Assembly: GCA_019116865.1 (NCBI GenBank)
Contig: DXAW01000113.1
Coordinates: 1-36,355, forward strand
Direction of reading: 5' to 3'
DNA from: Candidatus Coprenecus stercoravium
Lineage (GTDB): Bacteria > Bacteroidota > Bacteroidia > Bacteroidales > UBA932
Length of the DNA stretch: 36,355 bases
Shown one piece after another: positions 24,109 to 30,318 of the stretch. Under the pieces are notes generated by a model, which was not told the DNA's origin, ran no database searches, and worked only from the letters and a program-made list of their open reading frames with translations. The translations under genes were made by a program, and so were the position numbers. Each line of letters starts with the position of its first letter. The first letter of the stretch is position 1.

Positions 24109-24116
24109 CAAAAATA
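24109..24116 (-). promoter_or_regulatory. -7 element (TATTTTTG) for the envelope operon
   Basis: The minus strand reads TATTTTTG, matching TAnnTTTG, 25 bases from the CNNM ATG at 24084. No -33 TTTG at the standard distance. Together with 24138-24145 it forms a tight divergent pair. Confidence 0.5.
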
Positions 24117-24137
24117 ATTAAAATTCGGAATTTTCCC

Positions 24138-24145
24138 TACATTTG
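24138..24145 (+). promoter_or_regulatory. -7 element (TACATTTG) for rsmI
   Basis: TACATTTG matches TAnnTTTG and lies 26 bases before the rsmI ATG at 24172. No clear -33 element. Confidence 0.55.
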
Positions 24146-24171
24146 TATTCAAATTACCTTATATTCCGATT

Positions 24172-24882
24172 ATGGCCGGCAGACTCTATATAGTACCCAC
24201 TCCGGTGGGCAATCTGGAAGACATGACTCTCAGGGCTTTAGAAGTGCTGAAGCAGGTGGACCTGATACTGGCGGAGGACACCAGGACCACATCGGTGCTC
24301 CTGAAGCACTACGGTATATCCAAGCCCACAGAGTCCCATCACAAGTTCAATGAACACGCAAGGGTGCGCCCTGTATGCGAGAAACTGCTATCGGGCATGG
24401 ACATAGCCCTGGTATCGGACGCCGGCACTCCGGGCATCTCAGACCCCGGGTTCATGCTCGCCAGAGAATGTGCGGCGGAGGACATAGAAGTCATCACGCT
24501 GCCGGGGGCCACGGCATTCGTTCCGGCACTGATAGACTCCGGCCTGCCTTCGGACCGCTTCACTTTCGAAGGATTCCTGCCTGTCAAGAAAGGACGGCAG
24601 ACCAGACTGACAGAACTGGCATCGGAATGCCGGACCATGATATTCTACGAGTCACCCTACCGCCTTGCGAAGACACTGGCGCAGATGTGCGGATTCTTCG
24701 GAGAAGGACGCAGGGCCTCGGTATCAAGGGAGATAAGCAAGGTACACGAGGAGACCCGCAGGGGCACTCTTGCCGAACTGGCCTCGTGGTACACGGACAA
24801 CCCGCCCAAGGGCGAGATAGTATTAATAGTAGAAGGGAAAGATTATGTGGGAAGAAGAGAAAAAGAAGAAAGGGAAGACTGA
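24172..24882 (+). CDS. rsmI: 16S rRNA (cytidine-1402-2'-O)-methyltransferase RsmI
   Basis: A 236-residue SAM-dependent TP-methylase that 2'-O-methylates C1402 in the ribosomal P site. It begins at once with LYIVPTPVGNLEDMTLRA, the RsmI signature, then LAEDTRTT, ALVSDAGTPGISDPG (the SAM-binding loop, about 81-95), LPGATAFVPAL and IFYESPYRL. The C-terminus, PPKGEIVLIVEG, is complete, although the protein is shorter than the E. coli form (286 residues), as in other Bacteroidota. The next gene starts 38 bases before its stop. Confidence 0.94.
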   Translation: MAGRLYIVPTPVGNLEDMTLRALEVLKQVDLILAEDTRTTSVLLKHYGISKPTESHHKFNEHARVRPVCEKLLSGMDIALVSDAGTPGISDPGFMLARECAAEDIEVITLPGATAFVPALIDSGLPSDRFTFEGFLPVKKGRQTRLTELASECRTMIFYESPYRLAKTLAQMCGFFGEGRRASVSREISKVHEETRRGTLAELASWYTDNPPKGEIVLIVEGKDYVGRREKEERED

Positions 24883-25600
24883 GCGTCTTTTCTCCAACGG
24901 GGTCGTCATACTGGTGTTTCTGATACTGGCGGCCCAATCAGTAGTTTTCGCAAGATACCTCATCCGGGAGCACAGGCATTCAGGAGCAGCCGCCGCACCA
25001 GATACGGCGGCAGTTCAAAATGCAGGTAATTACGCCGGCAAAGACACGACAGCGCCACGGACAGGCCCTCCTCCGCAAAAGGCCGGGAGCGGTAACAAAA
25101 AGACGGACAGAACTGCGGACAGCGGTGACGGTGTGGCGGCAGGAAGTCCTGCGGCAAAGCCTGAGAATCAACGGCTGGAATACGATTACGACGGCTGGAA
25201 ATGGGATATGGTGGAGCTTAATTCGGCAGACAGTGCCGCACTGGACGAACTGCCGGGTATCGGCCCGTACTACGCCAGACAGATCATCAGATACAGGGAA
25301 CGGCTGGGCTGCTATGCGGACATAAGCCAACTGCTGGACATCAGGGGTATAGACACTGCTCTTCTCAGACGACTGGCCGACCGGCTGTATATCGAGCCTT
25401 TTTCAGTCAGGCGGCTCGACCTACGCACCATGTCACTGGACTCGATGTCAGCGCATCCATATATCGGACCTTACGCCGCCAAAGGGATAGAACGCCTGCG
25501 GCGCACCGTCCCGGACAGTATTTTCAGCGTACAGGCCATTCTGGACCACGGAATCATCACCCCGGCCCAGGCCCGCCGCCTGTCTCTCTACTGCGATTAG
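24845..25600 (+). CDS. membrane-anchored helix-hairpin-helix (ComEA-like) protein
   Basis: A 251-residue protein. A Lys/Glu-rich cytoplasmic start (EEEKKKKGK) is followed by one transmembrane segment (about 18-37), an Ala/Gly/Thr-rich low-complexity linker (about 45-110), and helix-hairpin-helix DNA-binding motifs at about 124-170 (LNSADSAALDELPGIGPYYA) and about 190-251 (a second, weaker pair, IGPYAAKGI). HhH proteins of this type are called ComEA-like, but a DNA uptake role is not shown. The ATG at 24845 lies within rsmI, overlapping by 38 bases; the charged start plus segment makes this start sensible. Its stop overlaps the stop of the convergent phosphatase gene. Confidence 0.8.
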   Translation: MWEEEKKKKGKTERLFSNGVVILVFLILAAQSVVFARYLIREHRHSGAAAAPDTAAVQNAGNYAGKDTTAPRTGPPPQKAGSGNKKTDRTADSGDGVAAGSPAAKPENQRLEYDYDGWKWDMVELNSADSAALDELPGIGPYYARQIIRYRERLGCYADISQLLDIRGIDTALLRRLADRLYIEPFSVRRLDLRTMSLDSMSAHPYIGPYAAKGIERLRRTVPDSIFSVQAILDHGIITPAQARRLSLYCD

Positions 25601-26760
25601 GCGTAATGTATCCCGACGACCTTGCCGATAGCCTTGAGGTTGGCGGCAAGGCGTTCTATCAGTTTGAGTTTCAGAGTAGTGTCGATAGGCAGTCCCTCAT
25701 GGGCCTTATTGACTCCCTGGCCTACGAAGAAAGTGACGTGAGTGGCGTCCTCCAGCAGCATCTGGGCCAGAAGGGATGCTCCGTCCTGCTTGGTGAACAT
25801 CTTGGGCGCAAGGTCATTGGGCGAAACATATTTTTCGGTCAGCTCCAGCAGGCGCCTCAAGGTGATGACTCCCTCGGTGGTCAGGTCGATACCGTCGATA
25901 TGACCTATCGGCGGCACGTCCTTATCCGGGAAATCAAGACTGGTCGTCACCTTTTTGCCGAGATGTCTGGCGACAATCTGCGAGCTTGTGCCACCGCAGA
26001 CCACCTTCTTGCCGTCTCCCTCCAGGAACTTGGCCACATAATAGTCGTCATTCTCCTTATTGACCGGAGGGCCTACCATAAGATTGACATGCAGGGCCTC
26101 GCGCATCTTAAGAGCAGCGACAGTGGTATCATCTCCCGGCTTGTCCATATAGAGGTCGTTGCAGGCGGCCGCCAGCAGCCAGGCCACGCAACGGGCCGAC
26201 ATCTGAGGCTGTATATTGCGGTCCATATGCTCCATAATGTCCTTACGGTCCCAGCCGAAATTAAGCACACGGCCGATTCCGGCATGTATAGTGCCGTCCG
26301 ACATCACCAGGACGATATCCCCGTCGCACAAAGACAGCTCCGAATGATACACTTTCTTTCCCAGAACCTCCATAGGCCTGCGGTCGAAATCCATGCAGCG
26401 GCCGTCGTGATAATATATCGCCTGCGGATTGTCGAATTCGAAAAGATATCCCTTTCCGGATGCATCGACATGAATAACCGAGAATGTCGAATAGGCGACC
26501 CCGCGCACCTTGCACACGGGCAGTGTCTGAATCATGGTCTCGATGCAGTCCTCGATGGGAATATTGTTGGAGACCATGGTACACAGTATCTTGGACGAGA
26601 GAGTGGACAGGATGTTGGCCTTCACGCCGCTGCCCAGACCGTCCGCCAGAACCAGCGTCGTATAACCGTCCACAGTCACGCTCTCCACCTTGTCTCCGCA
26701 AAGCTCCTCCCCGAACTTATTCAAGGACTCATAACCGTATTCGATAAACAACTCTTTCAT
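25597..26760 (-). CDS. SpoIIE/PP2C-type serine phosphatase with extra C-terminal domain
   Basis: A 387-residue protein. Residues 1-220 are a SpoIIE-type PP2C phosphatase with metal ligands in GDK (D23), ADGLGSG (D40-G41), MSDGTIHAG (D155) and PGDDTT (D210, D211), so it should be active on Ser/Thr-phosphorylated proteins. Residues about 222-387 are a second domain I do not recognise, with VGPPVNKENDD, CGGTSSQIVARHLGKKV, IDGIDLTTEGVITL and a closing FFVGQGVNKAH; the VGPPVN/VGQGVN repeats suggest an internal fold. It lies 13 bases after the [FeFe]-hydrogenase-like gene and is last in the operon. It is likely the output of a redox or H2 sensor; its phosphoprotein target is not in the window. Confidence 0.85.
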   Translation of the reverse strand: MKELFIEYGYESLNKFGEELCGDKVESVTVDGYTTLVLADGLGSGVKANILSTLSSKILCTMVSNNIPIEDCIETMIQTLPVCKVRGVAYSTFSVIHVDASGKGYLFEFDNPQAIYYHDGRCMDFDRRPMEVLGKKVYHSELSLCDGDIVLVMSDGTIHAGIGRVLNFGWDRKDIMEHMDRNIQPQMSARCVAWLLAAACNDLYMDKPGDDTTVAALKMREALHVNLMVGPPVNKENDDYYVAKFLEGDGKKVVCGGTSSQIVARHLGKKVTTSLDFPDKDVPPIGHIDGIDLTTEGVITLRRLLELTEKYVSPNDLAPKMFTKQDGASLLAQMLLEDATHVTFFVGQGVNKAHEGLPIDTTLKLKLIERLAANLKAIGKVVGIHYA

Positions 26761-26773
26761 ACACCGCTGATTA

Positions 26774-28525
26774 TTACTTCTCAGACCGCTCCCTCTCCTC
26801 TTCCTCCTGCATCAGGGTCTTCTTCAATTTAAGCAATGCGACCTTGGTCTCGGCCGTAGTCTCTCCCAACAGGGACGCTATCTCCTGCGCCACCCTCATC
26901 TGCTTCTTGATAACCTCATCGGTGGTAGCCAGGGTCTCCATCCGCATCTTGCCCAACTTCTCATTGTAATGAACCTCCTCCGTAATATCCTTGAGAATGC
27001 CGAACAGAGCATGATTGCCTTTCAGAATGCTTATCGAAATCTCCAGATGACGCTTGGTCTCGGCCACATATATCTTCTTGCGCACATACTGACGCCCCGA
27101 GTTCTGGGCTATCAGGAACTCCGTGGGATTGAAGAAATCTATTGCAGGCAAGCCTTTGAGACTGACCGCCGTAATACCCAACAGCTCCTTGGCCTTGCTG
27201 TTGATGTCCACCACATTCATCTCACTGTCCAGCACCACTATGCCTTCCGGACTGTTGTGTATAATCTCGTAGGACATGGACTCCGCCCTCTCCCTCATAT
27301 ACGGCAGGCAGATATCGATGTCCGCATAGCCGTTGAACACAGCCCAGGCTTTCTCCCGGCATGTAGGATAGCCGCACGAGCCGCAGTTGAGCTCGTCCTC
27401 CGGCTTGAACTTTCCGGTACGCTGAAGAATCTCCGCTATCTGCTCCTCGGTAGGTATCAGGCTCTTACTCTCCATAGGAGGATATACAGCCGAAATATCC
27501 ACATCGTAGGGACGGTCTCCGGGCATCTCCCTCGGAAGAGCCTCGCACTCCTCACGCACATACCGCTTCACATCCACTGCGGCACGCACTCCCTCGCAGT
27601 CCTCCACCAGACTGCAAGGCCCTCCGACACAGGCATTCTTGCACATATTCATCTCCAGGAACACGCCCGTCATCTTCTCTATATTCTCCAAAGCATTGAC
27701 ACAGCCGTCCGGACCGTCCACAGCCATATAGTCGTATCCTTCCGGACGATGCTCGAACGAATGTATGATACCCCTGCGCACCGGATAGCATTTGCTCTTG
27801 TTGGCAGGCGTACCGTCTGTTATACCGGTGCAGGAATACCTCTCGAACTCCTCCTGAGCATCCGGCAAAGGAAATGTCACTCCCCTCTCCGTCATGAACC
27901 GGCGCAGGTCCTCGAATGTAAGCACGCCGTCTATCAGGCCGCTCTCCCGGGCCTCTCTCTTCTTGGCTATGCACGGGCCGATGAACACCACCCTGCATCC
28001 GGGGAAACGCTTGCGCAGCATCTTGGCATGGGCTATCATGGGGGAATCCACCGGGGCCAGATACTTGAGAGCATAGGGATGATATTCCTGAATCAGACGG
28101 CACAGGGCAGGACAGGCCGAGGTTATGAAATTGGGGAAATTACCTGTGGCAATGCACTTTTCATATTCCTTAGTCACTGCATTGGCTCCCACCGCCGTCT
28201 CCTCAGCGTATGCGAAACCGAGCTTGTAAAGCACTGTCTCCATCTGGGAAAAATTCCTCAGACGGAACGAGGATATAAAAGACGGCGCGACGCTGGCGAC
28301 CACATTATCATTGCCCAGAAGCAGGGCGTCCACCTCGTCCTTCTCACTATGGACGATCTTGGCATTCTGCGGACACACCACAGTGCACCGGCCGCAGAGA
28401 ATACAGCGTTCCGTGATAATCCTGGCCTGATGCTCCTTGACCTCTATGGCCTTGACCGGGCACTCTCTAAGGCATTTATAGCAGTCCTTACAACGAGCCT
28501 TCTTGAACTCGAGATATTCTTTCAT
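26774..28525 (-). CDS. group C (sensory) [FeFe]-hydrogenase-like protein with PAS domain
   Basis: A 583-residue cytoplasmic protein. Two [4Fe-4S] ferredoxin motifs (C12/15/18/22; C41/44/47/51) lead to an H-cluster domain (about 70-330) that keeps all four cluster cysteines: C138 in TSACP, C185 in GPCIAKK, and C295 and C299 in MCKNAC. The residue before C138, the proton-transfer Cys of catalytic enzymes, is Ala137, as described for group C sensory HydS. A further [4Fe-4S] motif is C381-x2-C384-x4-C389-x16-C406. A PAS domain covers about 420-525, and a coiled coil about 525-583. This is a sensor rather than a bulk hydrogenase. The neighbours are a ferredoxin (18 bases upstream) and the phosphatase (13 bases downstream). 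No HydEFG maturases are present here. Confidence 0.9.
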   Translation of the reverse strand: MKEYLEFKKARCKDCYKCLRECPVKAIEVKEHQARIITERCILCGRCTVVCPQNAKIVHSEKDEVDALLLGNDNVVASVAPSFISSFRLRNFSQMETVLYKLGFAYAEETAVGANAVTKEYEKCIATGNFPNFITSACPALCRLIQEYHPYALKYLAPVDSPMIAHAKMLRKRFPGCRVVFIGPCIAKKREARESGLIDGVLTFEDLRRFMTERGVTFPLPDAQEEFERYSCTGITDGTPANKSKCYPVRRGIIHSFEHRPEGYDYMAVDGPDGCVNALENIEKMTGVFLEMNMCKNACVGGPCSLVEDCEGVRAAVDVKRYVREECEALPREMPGDRPYDVDISAVYPPMESKSLIPTEEQIAEILQRTGKFKPEDELNCGSCGYPTCREKAWAVFNGYADIDICLPYMRERAESMSYEIIHNSPEGIVVLDSEMNVVDINSKAKELLGITAVSLKGLPAIDFFNPTEFLIAQNSGRQYVRKKIYVAETKRHLEISISILKGNHALFGILKDITEEVHYNEKLGKMRMETLATTDEVIKKQMRVAQEIASLLGETTAETKVALLKLKKTLMQEEEERERSEK

Positions 28526-28543
28526 AAGTCAGGTAATTTGTCG

Positions 28544-28831
28544 TTATTGCATTTCGGGAGCAGGAAGGCCCAGCTTAGGGTACACCTCCGTGAGGAACTT
28601 CTGCTCCACATTGTCCTTATTGACTCCCCGGACAAACACATCCTCCGAGCCGTCCAAAGCCTCCTCGGCCCTCATCACCACTCCGTCAGCACACTGGCCG
28701 AAGCAGAAACTGGCCTGAAGCTCCACCAGATCCTCCACATCGTATTTTTTGAGCATGTCCCTCATCCCCTGCACCACATCATAGGAGCCTTTGAGATGAC
28801 ACGAACTGCCTATGCATATCTTGACTATCAT
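28544..28831 (-). CDS. thioredoxin-like [2Fe-2S] ferredoxin
   Basis: A 95-residue protein equal to the C-terminal domain of NuoE. The cluster ligands are C6-x4-C11 and C43-x3-C47 (CIGSSC and CFGQC). Its ATG overlaps the stop of the M24 peptidase gene as ATGA, and the hydrogenase-like gene follows after 18 bases. It probably passes electrons to or from the Fe-S relay of that protein. The family is well known beside [FeFe] hydrogenases. Confidence 0.92.
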   Translation of the reverse strand: MIVKICIGSSCHLKGSYDVVQGMRDMLKKYDVEDLVELQASFCFGQCADGVVMRAEEALDGSEDVFVRGVNKDNVEQKFLTEVYPKLGLPAPEMQ

Positions 28832-30222
28832 CGCATCGCCTCCACTTCATCAGCCGTAATCGGGAAATACTTGCCGAGCCTGCGGCATCCGTCCGCTGTG
28901 ATGAGATAGTTACGCTCCGTCCTCATGCCGCCGAAATCCCTGAACTTCTCTATCTCGTCGTAGTTGAGGAAGTCCTTGAACTTGCCCTGACCACGCCACA
29001 TGTCTATCAGCTCCGGAATAAAGTACACACCAGGCTCAATCGTAAGGGTATAACCCTCCTCCAGCGTTCTGGCCAGACGCAGGGACTTCAGACCGAACTT
29101 GGTGCTGCGCGGATGACCGTCATAACCCACCCAGGCCTCTCCAAGAGCCTCCATATCGTGGCTGTCGAGACCTATCATGTGGCCCAGGCCGCTCGGGAAG
29201 AAAAGCGCATGCGCACCCTCATGGACGGCCTCCTGCACATTACCCTTCATAAGCCCCATAGCCTTCAGGTCTCCGGCGATAATCTCCGCCGCCTTCAGAT
29301 GAATGTCCACAAAAGGAATACCCGGACGAAGTGACTCGACCGCTGTCTTGTGAGCATGCAGGACTATGTCGTATATCTGCCTCTGCCGCTCGGTGAAGCG
29401 CTTGCCCACCGGCGCCGTGGTGGAGATATCCCCGGCATAGTGCATCCGGTTCTCCGCTCCCGCGTTGAGAAGGAACACATCTCCGTCCTTGACCGTATTG
29501 CCGTACCAGTGATTGTTAAGCACCTGACCGTTGACAGTGGCGATAGGCGGAAACGCCATTCCGAATCCGCGTCTGAGGGCAATGCCCGTAATCACCGACA
29601 CTATCTCCATCTCCGTCATGCCGGGATGCAGCATGCTGAGCATGGCCAGATGCATGTCGGCCGATATGTTGGCCGCATCCTCCATCTGCTCTATCTCCTC
29701 CGGGCTCTTGTGGCTCCTGAGACTTATGACTGCCTTGACAAAAGGTATGGACACCATATCATCGTGGGCCTGGTCCGGCACTCCGGACAGATTGAACAGC
29801 TTGACATAGTGCTCGGCCCTGTATGCCGGAAGGAAATGGACCATGCGGCCTTTGGATATGGCCTTATGAATCCTGAGCTTGAGCTCATCGGTAGAGTCCG
29901 TGCCGTCCACTCCGGACATGGCGCAGCGCTCCTTTATCCTGTCCTGCGAGGCACCTTTCCAGATGATACTGTCAATCGTAAGTTCATCGGAATAGACTTC
30001 CGCCTTTCCGTCCTCCAGGTCTATCAAGGCGGCAAGTCCCGGAAAATCCAGGCCGAAGAAATACAGGAACGTAGAATCCTGACGATAGGGATAAGGATTG
30101 GCCGCATAGTTCATAGCGGACTCGTCGTTGCCGAGGAAAAGCAGAAGACCGGTCTGACGGTTCTTTCTCATCTCTTCCACCAGCGCTGCCCTGCGGGCTA
30201 TATACGTCTCTTTTGAAAACAT
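28828..30222 (-). CDS. M24 family Xaa-Pro aminopeptidase-like protein
   Basis: A 464-residue protein. The start at 30222 (MFSKETYIARR) matches the family; the frame stays open to 30483 but that part would cross the divergent promoter and is not protein-like. The N-terminal creatinase-like domain (about 1-165) contains FLGNDES and DSTFLYFFGLD. The catalytic pita-bread domain (about 170-464) has metal ligands D265 (YAGDIS), the His in GLGHMIGLDSHD, Glu in TIEPGVYF, and Glu in GMRTE. The first ligand, Asp in the family's DAGAE, is Asn253 here, so activity may be changed or lost. It probably cleaves Xaa-Pro bonds in the cytoplasm. It is the first gene of the sensor operon and is divergent from a DPP IV gene. 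Confidence 0.88.
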   Translation of the reverse strand: MFSKETYIARRAALVEEMRKNRQTGLLLFLGNDESAMNYAANPYPYRQDSTFLYFFGLDFPGLAALIDLEDGKAEVYSDELTIDSIIWKGASQDRIKERCAMSGVDGTDSTDELKLRIHKAISKGRMVHFLPAYRAEHYVKLFNLSGVPDQAHDDMVSIPFVKAVISLRSHKSPEEIEQMEDAANISADMHLAMLSMLHPGMTEMEIVSVITGIALRRGFGMAFPPIATVNGQVLNNHWYGNTVKDGDVFLLNAGAENRMHYAGDISTTAPVGKRFTERQRQIYDIVLHAHKTAVESLRPGIPFVDIHLKAAEIIAGDLKAMGLMKGNVQEAVHEGAHALFFPSGLGHMIGLDSHDMEALGEAWVGYDGHPRSTKFGLKSLRLARTLEEGYTLTIEPGVYFIPELIDMWRGQGKFKDFLNYDEIEKFRDFGGMRTERNYLITADGCRRLGKYFPITADEVEAMR

Positions 30223-30249
30223 AGCAAAGGTTTTATCAGGTTTAGACCT

Positions 30250-30257
30250 CAAATTTA
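30250..30257 (-). promoter_or_regulatory. -7 element (TAAATTTG) for the M24/sensor operon
   Basis: The minus strand reads TAAATTTG, 28 bases from the ATG at 30222. A TTTG occurs at 30270-30273 but only 12 bases upstream, too close for a -33 element. It supports 30222 as the start of the M24 gene. Confidence 0.5.
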
Positions 30258-30278
30258 AATAAAAATCGTCAAATTCAC

Positions 30279-30286
30279 TACATTTG
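30279..30286 (+). promoter_or_regulatory. -7 element (TACATTTG) for the DPP IV gene
   Basis: TACATTTG matches TAnnTTTG and lies 32 bases before the ATG at 30319, in the 96-base divergent region shared with the M24 gene. Confidence 0.55.
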
Positions 30287-30318
30287 CATCCGCACATTTT
30301 AAGACACACATTTGATAT

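Noticed and set aside
25606-26832. Plus-strand open frame of 408 codons
   Set aside because: Antisense to the SpoIIE-type phosphatase; no recognisable protein features.
26774-28525. Reading as a catalytic hydrogen-evolving hydrogenase
   Set aside because: The proton-transfer Cys is Ala137, a PAS domain and coiled coil follow, and the neighbour is a phosphatase; these fit a sensory group C protein.
26969-28909. Plus-strand open frame of 646 codons
   Set aside because: It lies antisense to the hydrogenase-like and ferredoxin genes, whose products have clear Fe-S motifs; its own product is His/Leu/Arg-rich with no domain. It results from the GC and codon pattern of the real genes.
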